From: Chitinophagales bacterium
GTDB lineage: Bacteria; Bacteroidota; Bacteroidia; Chitinophagales; UBA2359
Assembly (NCBI GenBank): GCA_041392475.1
Contig: JAWKLZ010000002.1
Coordinates: forward strand, 2,054,501 to 2,118,500
Direction: 5' to 3'
DNA: 64,000 nucleotides
Positions 33,712 to 42,100 of the stretch are shown here, piece by piece; the stretch's first letter is position 1; the number at the start of each line of letters is the position of its first letter. The position numbers and the translations under genes were made by a program. The notes beneath the pieces were generated by a model. That model did not search any database. It was not told where the DNA came from and saw nothing but the letters and a program-made list of their open reading frames with translations.

Positions 33712-34131
33712 ATGTTACAACCAAAGCGAACGAAGTTCAGAAAAAGACATAAAGGACGTGTGAAAGGAACTGCCCAACGAGGAAGTTTGCTTTCTTTTGG
33801 TACTTTTGGTTTGAAGGCTATGGAGGCTACTTGGATTACTAATAGGCAAATAGAATCAGCTCGTGTGGCTATAACTAGGTATATGAAGAGAGAAGGTAAG
33901 GTTTGGATACGTATTTTCCCAGACAAGCCTATTACCAAAAAACCATTAGAAGTTCGTATGGGTAAGGGTAAAGGTGCTCCTGATCATTGGGTGGCAGTAG
34001 TTAAACCAGGTCGAATAATGTTTGAAATAGAAGGAGTTCCTTTAGATATAGCTATGGAAGCTATGCGGTTAGGTGCTCAAAAACTTCCTATTAGAACTAA
34101 ATTTGTAATGAGAAGAGATTTTGTAGAATAA
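33712..34131 (+). CDS. rplP: 50S ribosomal protein L16
   Basis: This is 139 residues, MLQPKRTKFRKRHKGRVKG. L16 helps shape the A-site tRNA pocket. WITNRQIESARVAITRYMKREGKVWIRIFPDKPITKKP and GKGKGAPDHWVAVVKPGRIMFE are the family blocks. Confidence 0.97.
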   Translation: MLQPKRTKFRKRHKGRVKGTAQRGSLLSFGTFGLKAMEATWITNRQIESARVAITRYMKREGKVWIRIFPDKPITKKPLEVRMGKGKGAPDHWVAVVKPGRIMFEIEGVPLDIAMEAMRLGAQKLPIRTKFVMRRDFVE

Positions 34132-34237
34132 AAATGATATTCTCATAAATAAACCAATAAATACTTTAAGTTGAGTCCACACCTACAAATATAATGTGAT
34201 TTGTTAAGAAGTTGAACTTGATTTCATTGAATGTACC

Positions 34238-34453
34238 ATGGCAAATAAAAAAATAAATATAAGAGATCTATCAACAGAAGAGCTTTTTGATAGAATCGAA
34301 GAAGACAAAGCTCGATTGCGCAAATTGCGTTTTAATCATACGGTTGCTGCATTAGAGAATCCTAATGTGTTACGTAATCTTCGCCGTGATATTGCTCGGT
34401 ATAATACAGAATTAAGACGTAGAGAACTCGAAGACTCAAGCGCAAATAAATAA
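34238..34453 (+). CDS. rpmC: 50S ribosomal protein L29
   Basis: This is 71 residues forming two helices around LRKLRFNHTVAALENPNVLRNLRRDIARYNTELRRRE. L29 lies near the tunnel exit. It has a 106-nt gap before it, the longest between rpsJ and rpsN, without a recognisable promoter. Confidence 0.93.
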   Translation: MANKKINIRDLSTEELFDRIEEDKARLRKLRFNHTVAALENPNVLRNLRRDIARYNTELRRRELEDSSANK

Positions 34454-34500
34454 TAGGGCTGTAAATATTAGAGGCTTTTAATCAAATTTATTTAGAAGTA

Positions 34501-34761
34501 ATGTCGCAAGAAAGAAACCTTAGAAAGCAACGTGTTGGGGTGGTATTAAGTGATAAGATGCAAAAAACAATCACTGTAAGCATTGAACGTAAAGTGCAAC
34601 ATCCTATCTATGGTAAATTCATTAAGAAAAGTAAAAAATACACTGCTCACGATGAACAAAATGATTGTAACATCGGAGATATAGTGCGAATAATGGAAAC
34701 TAGACCTCTCAGTAAGCGTAAAAGATGGCGCTTAGTAGAAATTATTGAGCGGGCAAAATAA
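34501..34761 (+). CDS. rpsQ: 30S ribosomal protein S17
   Basis: This is 86 residues (MSQERNLRKQRVGVVLSDKMQKT). It is an OB-fold protein of the 30S body. RKVQHPIYGKFIKKSKKYTAHDE and CNIGDIVRIMETRPLSKRKRWRLVEI are conserved. Confidence 0.96.
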   Translation: MSQERNLRKQRVGVVLSDKMQKTITVSIERKVQHPIYGKFIKKSKKYTAHDEQNDCNIGDIVRIMETRPLSKRKRWRLVEIIERAK

Positions 34762-34771
34762 TTTAATTGTC

Positions 34772-35140
34772 ATGATTCAACAAGAAAGTAGACTTAAAGT
34801 AGCAGATAATAGCGGTGCTAAAGAAGTATTATGCATCCGTGTATTAGGAGGTACAGGAAGACGTTACGCTTCGGTAGGGGATAATATTGTTATTACTGTA
34901 AAAGATGCTATGCCTTCTGGAGGAGTGAAAAAAGGAACCGTATCCAAAGCTGTTATAGTAAGGACAAAAAAGCATATAAGACGTAAAGATGGAACATATA
35001 TATCTTTCGACGATAATGCTGTTGTTTTGATTGATGGTTCTGGTGAGCCAAGAGGAACTAGGATATTTGGACCTGTTGCTCGTGAGTTGAGAGATAGAGG
35101 ATACACTCGTATTGTTTCTCTAGCACCTGAGGTATTATAG
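34772..35140 (+). CDS. rplN: 50S ribosomal protein L14
   Basis: This is 122 residues from MIQQESRLKVADNSGAKEVLCIRVLGG, the invariant start of L14. A TTG 27 nt upstream inside rpsQ is not used in my call. The motif GTRIFGPVARELRDRGYTRIVSLAPEVL ends the protein as usual. Confidence 0.97.
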   Translation: MIQQESRLKVADNSGAKEVLCIRVLGGTGRRYASVGDNIVITVKDAMPSGGVKKGTVSKAVIVRTKKHIRRKDGTYISFDDNAVVLIDGSGEPRGTRIFGPVARELRDRGYTRIVSLAPEVL

Positions 35141-35194
35141 TGCCTTTAGATAAGTAAAAAAAAGAGTTTCATAACCATTATTAATGAGTGGAAA

Positions 35195-35533
35195 ATGGCT
35201 AATAAAAAACGTTTTAAACCTAAGTATCGAATTAAAAAAGGAGATACTGTAGTGGTCATAACTGGAGAAGATAAAGGTACTGAAGGGCGTGTTTTAGAAA
35301 TAGATACGGAAAAAGGCAAAGCTCTTGTAGAAGGTGTAAATATTATTACAAGACACACAAAACCTAACAATCAATATCCAGAAGGAGGGCTTATTGAAAA
35401 AGAAGCTCCTATCCAAATATCTAACATTATGTTAGTTGATCCGAAAACAGGCAATTCTACACGAGTTGGTCGTCGGATAGAAGATGGAAAAATAGTTCGT
35501 TACGCTAAAAAATCAGGGGAGGTAATAAACTAA
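35195..35533 (+). CDS. rplX: 50S ribosomal protein L24
   Basis: This is 112 residues with the KOW motif (IKKGDTVVVITGEDKGTEGRVLEI). L24 starts 50S assembly. Its TAA stop overlaps the rplE start codon by one base, indicating translational coupling. Confidence 0.95.
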   Translation: MANKKRFKPKYRIKKGDTVVVITGEDKGTEGRVLEIDTEKGKALVEGVNIITRHTKPNNQYPEGGLIEKEAPIQISNIMLVDPKTGNSTRVGRRIEDGKIVRYAKKSGEVIN

Positions 35534-36102
35534 TGAGTAAGTATATTCCAAGAATGCAAACAAAGTACAAAGATGAGGTTGCACCTAAATTGAAAGAACA
35601 ATTTAAGTATAAGTCATCTATGCAAGTACCTCGATTACTTAAAATATGTTTGAATCAAGGTGTTGGTTCAGCAGCGGCAGATAAAAAAGTAGTTGATACA
35701 GCAGTGAAAGAAATGACATTAATTTCAGGTCAGCAAGCAGTTGTTACTAGGGCTAAAAAATCAATTTCAAATTTTAAGCTGCGTGAAGAAATGCCTATTG
35801 GTGTGAGAGTTACATTACGCGGAGAAAGAATGTGGGAATTTTTAGATAGATTACTGTCCGTAACTTTGCCACGTGTACGTGACTTTAGGGGAGTAAATGA
35901 TAAAAGTTTCGATGGAAGAGGTAACTATACGTTGGGAGTAACTGAGCAGATTATTTTTCCTGAAATTGATTTGGATAAAGTATCACGTATGAATGGAATG
36001 GATATTACTTTTGTGACCTCTGCCAATACAGATAAAGAAGCTTATGTTTTACTTACTGAATTTGGGATGCCTTTCAAAAACCAAGTAAAAATCGAACAAT
36101 AA
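35533..36102 (+). CDS. rplE: 50S ribosomal protein L5
   Basis: This is 189 residues. L5 binds 5S rRNA. PRLLKICLNQGVGSAAADKK, ARKSISNFKLREEMPIG-like TRAKKSISNFKLREEMPIGVRVTLRG and RDFRGVNDKSFDGRGNYTLGVTEQIIFPEI are present. It overlaps rplX by 1 nt and ends 1 nt before rpsN. Confidence 0.97.
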   Translation: MSKYIPRMQTKYKDEVAPKLKEQFKYKSSMQVPRLLKICLNQGVGSAAADKKVVDTAVKEMTLISGQQAVVTRAKKSISNFKLREEMPIGVRVTLRGERMWEFLDRLLSVTLPRVRDFRGVNDKSFDGRGNYTLGVTEQIIFPEIDLDKVSRMNGMDITFVTSANTDKEAYVLLTEFGMPFKNQVKIEQ

Positions 36103-36103
36103 T

Positions 36104-36373
36104 ATGTCTAAGAAATCAATTGTTGCTCGCCAAGTAAAGAGAGAAAAGTTAGTAACTAAGTATGCTGAAAAAAGAGCAAAATTAAAAGCAGAAGGGAACT
36201 ACGAAGAATTGGATAAATTACCTAAAAATGCTTCTCCTGTCAGATTACGAAATAGATGTAAATTAACAGGAAGACCTAGAGCCTATATAAGACTTTTTGG
36301 TGTTTCAAGGTTGAAATTCCGAGAATTAGCATCTAATGGTAAAATCCCAGGTGTCACAAAAGCAAGTTGGTAA
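36104..36373 (+). CDS. rpsN: 30S ribosomal protein S14, zinc-free form
   Basis: This is 89 residues, the long S14 type. The LRNRCKLTGRPRAYIRLFGVSRLKFRELASNGKIPGVTKASW block has only one Cys and lacks the CxxC pairs of the zinc form. It is the last gene before a strong intrinsic terminator. Confidence 0.96.
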   Translation: MSKKSIVARQVKREKLVTKYAEKRAKLKAEGNYEELDKLPKNASPVRLRNRCKLTGRPRAYIRLFGVSRLKFRELASNGKIPGVTKASW

Positions 36374-36415
36374 AATCAAGACTATTTGCTTAATAAAGTT
36401 AGGAATAAAGATATT

Positions 36416-36444
36416 AGGGACGTAGTAATCTACGTCTCTTTTTT
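36416..36444 (+). terminator. Intrinsic terminator between rpsN and rpsH
   Basis: AGGGACGTAG (36416-36425) pairs with CTACGTCTCT (36430-36439): ten pairs including one G-U, with loop TAAT, running into six T. It is a textbook Rho-independent terminator placed inside the ribosomal superoperon. Confidence 0.8.
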
Positions 36445-36461
36445 ATCTCGCATATTATTAC

Positions 36462-36469
36462 TATCTTTG
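36462..36469 (+). promoter_or_regulatory. -7 box of the rpsH promoter
   Basis: TATCTTTG is an exact match, followed by CGGAGC, 18 nt downstream of the rpsN terminator and about 64 nt before rpsH. The -33 position would fall in the terminator T-tract. It should restart transcription for rpsH to secY. Confidence 0.6.
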
Positions 36470-36532
36470 CGGAGCAATTTTTGAAAGCAAATTGAAATAT
36501 ATTTTATATTTATAAACAGAAGGATTTGGTAT

Positions 36533-36940
36533 ATGTCAGCAGTTACTGATACAATTGGAGATTACTTGACGCGAATTAGAAATGCTATGATGGCGCGTCA
36601 TCGAGTGGTAGAAATACCTGCTTCTAATTTGAAGAAAGGAATTACTGAAATTCTTTACAACCAAGGGTATATTTTTAGATATAAATTCGAAAGTACAACC
36701 AATGGTCAGGGAATTATTAAGATAGCTCTAAAATACGATCCTGTATCGAAAGAACCTGCTATTCGTAAACTGGTAAGGTATAGTAAACCAGGGTTGCGGA
36801 AATATGTAGGCGCTGCTGATTTGCCAAGAGTAAAAAATGGACTAGGCATTGCAGTTATTTCTACCTCTAAAGGTTTGTTAACAGATAAGGAGGCTCGTAG
36901 TCAGAATATAGGAGGAGAAATTCTTTGTTTAGTTTACTAA
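36533..36940 (+). CDS. rpsH: 30S ribosomal protein S8
   Basis: This is 135 residues (TDTIGDYLTRIRNAMMARHRVVEIPASNLKKGI). S8 binds the central domain of 16S rRNA and in E. coli is the repressor of the spc operon. GLGIAVISTSKGLLTDKEARSQNIGGEILCLVY is the typical end. Here it is the first gene of a new transcription unit. Confidence 0.96.
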   Translation: MSAVTDTIGDYLTRIRNAMMARHRVVEIPASNLKKGITEILYNQGYIFRYKFESTTNGQGIIKIALKYDPVSKEPAIRKLVRYSKPGLRKYVGAADLPRVKNGLGIAVISTSKGLLTDKEARSQNIGGEILCLVY

Positions 36941-36960
36941 ATATTTAAAGGTAAATAGCC

Positions 36961-37518
36961 ATGTCTCGAATAGGAAAATTACCCATAACGTTACCAACGG
37001 GGGTTCAAATTATAGTTGATAATGATACTAACTTAGTGACAGTAAAAGGTCCAAAAGGTGAGTTAGTTCAAAAGTTAGATAAAGATTTAGAAGTAATATC
37101 AGAAGATGGTAATATTCATGTAAAGCGACCTACAGATCAAAAGCGACATAAAGCTTTGCACGGTCTTTACAGATCTTTAATCAATAATATGGTAATTGGT
37201 GTTTCAGAAGGGTATAAAAAGCAATTGGAACTAGTAGGAGTTGGTTATCGAGCTTCGAACCGTGGACAACTACTGGAATTGGCAGTTGGTTTTTCTCACC
37301 CTATTTATTTTTTCGTTCCATTTGAGGTTAAAGTGGAAACAGAAACTGTGAAAGGTAAAAACCCTGTTATTACCCTTGAAAGTATTGATAAACAATTATT
37401 AGGACAAATTTGTGCGAAAATACGAGCCTTTAGAAAACCAGAACCTTATAAAGGAAAAGGTATAAGGTTTGTAGGAGAAGAAATTAGAAGAAAAGCTGGT
37501 AAAGCAGCTGGTAAATAG
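36961..37518 (+). CDS. rplF: 50S ribosomal protein L6
   Basis: This is 185 residues, MSRIGKLPITLPTGVQ. It has two related domains; the second ends with the conserved RKPEPYKGKGIRFVGEEIRRKAGKAAGK. L6 lies near the factor-binding site. Confidence 0.97.
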   Translation: MSRIGKLPITLPTGVQIIVDNDTNLVTVKGPKGELVQKLDKDLEVISEDGNIHVKRPTDQKRHKALHGLYRSLINNMVIGVSEGYKKQLELVGVGYRASNRGQLLELAVGFSHPIYFFVPFEVKVETETVKGKNPVITLESIDKQLLGQICAKIRAFRKPEPYKGKGIRFVGEEIRRKAGKAAGK

Positions 37519-37574
37519 ATGCGCTGTTTTTCAGAATAGATTTAATTCAAATAATTTTTAAGTTAAACGAAGCA

Positions 37575-37922
37575 ATGGCATTTAATAAAGCAGCAAGAAG
37601 GCAAAGAATTAGGTATAAGATTAGGAAAAAAATATCAGGAACTAAAGAACGTCCTAGATTGGCAATTTTTAGAAGCAATAAATATATCTATGCTCAATTA
37701 ATAGATGATAACAGTGGTCATACTTTAGTGTCCGCATCTTCTAAGGAGTTTTCAGAATCAACAGGCAAAGTAGATGATTCTAAAGGTGTAGGTAAACTTA
37801 TTGCCGAAAGAGCTTCAGCTTTAGGAGTTGATACAATTGTGTTTGATAGAAGTGGATACTTATATCATGGTAGAGTGAAATCTTTAGCCGAAGGCGCTAG
37901 AGAAGCAGGTCTTAATTTTTAA
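37575..37922 (+). CDS. rplR: 50S ribosomal protein L18
   Basis: This is 115 residues. L18 binds 5S rRNA with L5. RRQRIRYKIRKKISGTKERPRLAIFRSNKYIYAQLIDD and FDRSGYLYHGRVKSLAEGAREAGLNF are complete. Confidence 0.97.
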   Translation: MAFNKAARRQRIRYKIRKKISGTKERPRLAIFRSNKYIYAQLIDDNSGHTLVSASSKEFSESTGKVDDSKGVGKLIAERASALGVDTIVFDRSGYLYHGRVKSLAEGAREAGLNF

Positions 37923-37934
37923 AATACTTATTTG

Positions 37935-38453
37935 ATGTCAAAGATAAATTTTAAGCAAATCACAGCTTCAAATATTGAGTTAAGTCACAAAGTAGTTGCA
38001 ATTAATAGAGTAGCAAAAGTAACTAAAGGTGGTCGTACTTTTAGTTTCTCAGTTATAGTTGTGGTTGGAGATGGCGATGGAATTGTGGGACATGGTTTAG
38101 GGAAAGCTCGGGAGGTTGCTGCTTCAATTGATAAGGGACGTGATGATGCAAATAAAAACTTAATCAGAGTACCAATTCATAAAGGAACAATACCACATGA
38201 AGAGAAAGGCAAGTATGGAGCCGCAAAAGTGGTTATTAGACCGGCAGCTAAAGGAACAGGAGTAATTGCAGGTGGTGCTATGCGTGCTGTTTTAGAAAGT
38301 GCTGGGATAAAAGATGTTATTGCAAAATCAATTGGATCTTCTAATCCTCATAATGTAGTAAAAGCAACAATAGATGCACTTTCTAAGTTGAGAGGTCCCA
38401 TGGAAATTGCTAAACAAAGAGGAATTACTCTTGATAAGGTTTTTAATGGATAG
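37935..38453 (+). CDS. rpsE: 30S ribosomal protein S5
   Basis: This is 172 residues from the ATG at 37935; an in-frame TTG directly before it is unlikely to be the start. The double-stranded-RNA-binding region SHKVVAINRVAKVTKGGRTFSFSVIVVVGDGDGIVGHGLGKAREV and the spectinomycin loop look normal. Confidence 0.96.
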   Translation: MSKINFKQITASNIELSHKVVAINRVAKVTKGGRTFSFSVIVVVGDGDGIVGHGLGKAREVAASIDKGRDDANKNLIRVPIHKGTIPHEEKGKYGAAKVVIRPAAKGTGVIAGGAMRAVLESAGIKDVIAKSIGSSNPHNVVKATIDALSKLRGPMEIAKQRGITLDKVFNG

Positions 38454-38485
38454 GTAGTTAAAGTTCATTTGTATAAACAAGAATA

Positions 38486-38665
38486 ATGGCTAAAGTTAAA
38501 GTAACACAGGTGCGAAGTGTAATACGTTGTCCTCAAAAGCAAAAAGCAACTATGATTGCATTGGGATTACGTAGAATGCATAGAACAGCAGAACATGAGG
38601 CAACACCTCAGATAGTGGGGATGATTGAAAAAGTAAAGCATTTGGTAAAAGTAGAATATCAATAA
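38486..38665 (+). CDS. rpmD: 50S ribosomal protein L30
   Basis: This 59-residue gene fills the gap between rpsE and rplO: MAKVKVTQVRSVIRCPQKQKATMIALGLRRM, ending VKHLVKVEYQ. It is easily missed because of its size. Position, length and the QK..T...LGL.R. motif identify L30. Confidence 0.95.
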   Translation: MAKVKVTQVRSVIRCPQKQKATMIALGLRRMHRTAEHEATPQIVGMIEKVKHLVKVEYQ

Positions 38666-38666
38666 A

Positions 38667-39116
38667 ATGAGCAATTTAAGCAACTTAAAACCTGCAAAAG
38701 GTGCTATTCATAAGCAGAAAAGAATAGCAAGAGGACAAGGTTCTGGTCATGGAGGCACCGCAACTAAAGGACATAAAGGGCAGCAATCAAGATCAGGATA
38801 TTCTAGGAAAAAACACCATGAAGGTGGCCAAACACCACTTCAGATGCGTATTCCTAAGAGAGGATTTAATAATAGAAATAAAATAACATTCAAACCTCTC
38901 AATTTATCAGATTTAGAGTATATTGCTACTAAACATGATATTGCCATTATTGATTTCGATGTTCTACGAAAATTAGGAATGGTAAAGAAAACAGAGAAAG
39001 TAAAGGTTCTAGGAAACGGAGATGTTAGCAAAGCATTGGAAGTCAATTTACATGCCTTTAGTGAATCTGCCAAATCTTCTATTGAAGCGAGTGGTGGATC
39101 TGTTTCAATCATCTAA
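38667..39116 (+). CDS. rplO: 50S ribosomal protein L15
   Basis: This is 149 residues. The Gly-rich N-terminus IARGQGSGHGGTATKGHKGQQSRSG and EGGQTPLQMRIPKRGFNN are diagnostic. It starts 1 nt after the rpmD stop. Confidence 0.96.
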   Translation: MSNLSNLKPAKGAIHKQKRIARGQGSGHGGTATKGHKGQQSRSGYSRKKHHEGGQTPLQMRIPKRGFNNRNKITFKPLNLSDLEYIATKHDIAIIDFDVLRKLGMVKKTEKVKVLGNGDVSKALEVNLHAFSESAKSSIEASGGSVSII

Positions 39117-39191
39117 GTTGATTTATTTAATAATAAAATTATAGAAGGGAGATATTCTAATTGCCATCCCCCTACGATAATATTCATTCTC

Positions 39192-40541
39192 ATGAACAAG
39201 CTGATTGATACTATAAAAAATATTTACAAAATAGAAGAACTTAGAAATAAGATTCTTTTCACTTTAGGTCTTATCTTAGTCTATAGAATAGGTTCTTTTA
39301 TAGTGTTACCTGGTGTAGATGTAGGAGCTTTGGATGAATTAGCCAGCCAAGGATCTAGGGGGGGACTAATTGCATTGTTAAATATGTTTGTTGGGGGTTC
39401 TTTTACTAGAGCATCCATCTTTGCATTGGGTATCATGCCCTATATCTCCGCCTCTATTGCAATACAACTACTCACATTAGCAGTACCCTATTTCCAAAAA
39501 ATGCAAAAAGAGGGAGAGTCTGGAAGAAGTAAAATAACTAGAATTACTAGGTATTTAACAGTAATTGTCACTGCTGTACAAGCGGTAGGGTATGTGACTT
39601 TTCTTTATTCTATTGCAGGGCAAGATGCTATTGTTATTCCAAGAACTTTATTTATCGTATCTACGATGTTTTGTCTGACCGCAGGAACTGTGTTTTGTAT
39701 GTGGTTAGGAGAAAAAATTACAGACAAAGGAATAGGAAACGGGATTTCTTTGCTTATTATGGTTGGAATTATTGCAAGGCTGCCTTTTGGACTTGCGGCA
39801 GAATTGCAGTCAAAATTAGCCTCAAGTACTGGCGGTGGATTGGTATTTTTTGTAGTAGAAATGGCATTCTGGATTGCTATCATAATGGCAACTATACTGT
39901 TGGTTCAGGGTACTCGTAGAATTCCTGTTCAGTATGCAAGAAGAATTGTGGGGAATAAACAATATGGTGGTGCACGTCAATATATTCCATTAAGGGTGAA
40001 TGCTGCTGGAGTTATGCCCATTATTTTTGCACAGGCACTAATGTTTATCCCTTCTTTTGCAGCACAGTTTTTTCCTGATTCAGGATTAATGCAAAGTATT
40101 CAACAAGGTACTTTTTACCTTTCATTTTCATACAACTTCTTTTTCTTCCTAATGGTAGTGTTATTTACGTACTTTTATACAGCGCTAATTATTAATCCTA
40201 CTCAGATGGCGGATGATATGAAGAGAAATGGGGGGTATATTCCGGGAGTAAAACCAGGTAAAAAAACAGCCGAGTTTATTGATAATGTAATGTCTCGCAT
40301 TACTCTTCCTGGAGCTATGTTTTTAGGTTTGGTTGCTATTATGCCTGCATTTGCAAATATGGCAGGTATAAATAGTCAGTTTGCTGATTTTTATGGAGGG
40401 ACATCATTATTGATTTTAGTAGCAGTAATGTTAGATACCTTGCAACAAATTGAAAGCCATTTATTAATGCGACACTATGATGGGTTAATGAAAGGAAATG
40501 CTCGTATGAGAAGCCGTCAGGCAGTAGGAGCAAGTGTATAA
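39192..40541 (+). CDS. secY: Protein translocase subunit SecY
   Basis: This is 449 residues with ten membrane helices. It forms the export pore for proteins crossing the inner membrane. Landmarks are IGSFIVLPGVD, the plug region with GGLIALLNMFVGGSFTRASIFALGIMPYISASI, GNGISLLIMVGI, and the cytosolic loop KRNGGYIPGVKPGKKTAEFID. It is the last gene before a strong terminator. adk does not follow it. Confidence 0.96.
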   Translation: MNKLIDTIKNIYKIEELRNKILFTLGLILVYRIGSFIVLPGVDVGALDELASQGSRGGLIALLNMFVGGSFTRASIFALGIMPYISASIAIQLLTLAVPYFQKMQKEGESGRSKITRITRYLTVIVTAVQAVGYVTFLYSIAGQDAIVIPRTLFIVSTMFCLTAGTVFCMWLGEKITDKGIGNGISLLIMVGIIARLPFGLAAELQSKLASSTGGGLVFFVVEMAFWIAIIMATILLVQGTRRIPVQYARRIVGNKQYGGARQYIPLRVNAAGVMPIIFAQALMFIPSFAAQFFPDSGLMQSIQQGTFYLSFSYNFFFFLMVVLFTYFYTALIINPTQMADDMKRNGGYIPGVKPGKKTAEFIDNVMSRITLPGAMFLGLVAIMPAFANMAGINSQFADFYGGTSLLILVAVMLDTLQQIESHLLMRHYDGLMKGNARMRSRQAVGASV

Positions 40542-40637
40542 GAATCCTATTATGATGTGGATGTTACAAGAAAAAATAAACCTTTATTTCTGAGGTTAAA
40601 TAGCTAGTAAAAATCATATTGTAGTGCTTAATTAAAC

Positions 40638-40680
40638 ACAAAAAGTTTCCTCTTCAAAATAATGTGGGGAAACTTTTTGT
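40638..40680 (+). terminator. Intrinsic terminator after secY
   Basis: ACAAAAAGTTTCCTC (40638-40652) pairs with GGGGAAACTTTTTGT (40666-40680) over 15 positions with one G-U pair; the loop is 13 nt. The descending arm includes five T. It lies 97 nt after the secY stop and separates it from map. Confidence 0.75.
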
Positions 40681-40742
40681 CTATTATATATGTGAGAATC
40701 GAACGAAAATTTCTACGACAATCTAAATTGATATTGCTTTTC

Positions 40743-40750
40743 TATTTTTG
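40743..40750 (+). promoter_or_regulatory. -7 box of the map promoter
   Basis: TATTTTTG is an exact match between the secY terminator and map, 45 nt before the TTG start. The -33 element is not clear. Confidence 0.5.
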
Positions 40751-40794
40751 ATAGTAAAGGTAAAAATGGTTTGATAATTTAAAGTATTAATAAG

Positions 40795-41613
40795 TTGCGA
40801 AAAAAATCAAAAAAGATATTCTATAAAACAAAAGAAGAAATAGAATTAATCCGATATAGTTGCTTATTAGTGGGTAAGACACATGCAACTGTGGCAGAAT
40901 TTATTAGGCCAGGTATGCAAACTATCAAGTTAGATGAAATAGCAGAAACTTTTATTAGAGATCAAGGAGCAGTTCCCGGATTCAAAGGATATAATGATTT
41001 TCCATTTACATTATGTATTTCTGTAAACGAGGAAGTTGTTCATGGAATGCCAGGTAACTATGAGTTAAAAGAAGGAGATATTGTTTCGATTGATTGCGGA
41101 GTGATTGCAAATAGTTATTATGGTGATTCCGCATATACTTATTGTGTAGGTGAGGTTGATATAAAAGTTAAGAATTTATTAGAAGTCACTAAAAAATCGC
41201 TTTATAAAGGTATAGAGCAGGCTATAACAGGTAAGAGGGTTGGAGATATTAGTTTTGCTATTCAACAATATACGGAAAGAAACTTCGGTTATGGTGTTGT
41301 TAGAGAATTAGTGGGGCATGGTGTTGGCAGAGAATTACATGAAGCACCAGAAGTTCCCAATTTTGGAAAAAGAGGGCGAGGTCCCAAATTGTTAGATGGA
41401 CTTGTTATTGCTATTGAGCCTATGATAAATATGGGCAAAAAAGATGTAATTCGAAGTGCTGATGGGTGGACGATATCTACAGCTGATGGAAAACCTTCAG
41501 CTCACTTCGAACATACAATAGCTGTTAGTAAAAACAAAGCTGATATTCTTTCTACTTTCGACTATATTGAGGCAGCCATTAAAAATAATATAGAATTAAG
41601 TGAGATTGCTTAG
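40795..41613 (+). CDS. map: Methionine aminopeptidase, type I
   Basis: This is 272 residues. It removes the initiator Met from nascent proteins. It has the pita-bread fold with metal ligands in SIDCGVIANSYYGDSAYTY (Asp pair), GHGVGRELHEAPEVPNFG (His) and the late Glu residues of AIEPMINMG and HFEHTIAV. The start is TTG at 40795: the next in-frame Met is at residue 42, after conserved sequence, so a non-ATG start is needed. Confidence 0.93.
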   Translation: MRKKSKKIFYKTKEEIELIRYSCLLVGKTHATVAEFIRPGMQTIKLDEIAETFIRDQGAVPGFKGYNDFPFTLCISVNEEVVHGMPGNYELKEGDIVSIDCGVIANSYYGDSAYTYCVGEVDIKVKNLLEVTKKSLYKGIEQAITGKRVGDISFAIQQYTERNFGYGVVRELVGHGVGRELHEAPEVPNFGKRGRGPKLLDGLVIAIEPMINMGKKDVIRSADGWTISTADGKPSAHFEHTIAVSKNKADILSTFDYIEAAIKNNIELSEIA

Positions 41614-41632
41614 AAATTAGCAAAAAAAAACC

Positions 41633-41640
41633 GATATTTG
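41633..41640 (+). promoter_or_regulatory. Weak -7 box upstream of infA
   Basis: GATATTTG differs from TAnnTTTG at one position and continues as CACTCC. The resulting TTTGCACTCC is identical to that at the rpsL promoter P2. It could supply extra transcription of infA to rplQ. Confidence 0.3.
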
Positions 41641-41718
41641 CACTCCGAATTAAAAGGAGATAATGTAAGTAGCGTTAAATCAATAACTTCGCATTTTTAA
41701 AGAGTATTATTAATATAC

Positions 41719-41937
41719 ATGGCAAAGCAAGAACTCATTAAACAAGATGGTACAGTCACAGAAGCATTATCTAATGCAATGTTCAGGGTACAATTAGAAA
41801 ATGGACATATTGTAGTGGCTACTATATCAGGTAAGATGAGAATGAATTACATCCGCATATTGCCAGGAGATAAAGTTGCTTTAGAAATGTCACCTTATGA
41901 TTTGAATAGAGGAAGGATAATATACAGATATAAATAA
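41719..41937 (+). CDS. infA: Translation initiation factor IF-1
   Basis: This is 72 residues, an OB-fold protein that blocks the A site during initiation. EALSNAMFRVQLENGHIVVATISGKMRMNYIRILPGDKVALEMSPYDLNRGRIIYRYK matches the family throughout. Confidence 0.97.
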   Translation: MAKQELIKQDGTVTEALSNAMFRVQLENGHIVVATISGKMRMNYIRILPGDKVALEMSPYDLNRGRIIYRYK

Positions 41938-41981
41938 TGTGTCTGTGTTTTTATAGCTAAACCCAATAAAAATATACTCTC

Positions 41982-42098
41982 GTGAAAGTTAGAGCATCAA
42001 TTAAAAAACGTAGTAGTGACTGCAAAATAGTGCGCAGGAAAGGTAAACTCTATGTGATTAATAAAAAGAATCCAAAGTTTAAACAAAGACAAGGATAA
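41982..42098 (+). CDS. rpmJ: 50S ribosomal protein L36, zinc-free form
   Basis: This is 38 residues with a GTG start: MKVRASIKKRSSDCKIVRRKGKL, ending NPKFKQRQG. Only one of the usual zinc-ligand cysteines remains, so it is the C-minus type, like S14 in this genome. It is placed between infA and rpsM as usual. The gene is very short and starts with GTG, so automated callers may miss it. Confidence 0.94.
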   Translation: MKVRASIKKRSSDCKIVRRKGKLYVINKKNPKFKQRQG

Positions 42099-42100
42099 AT

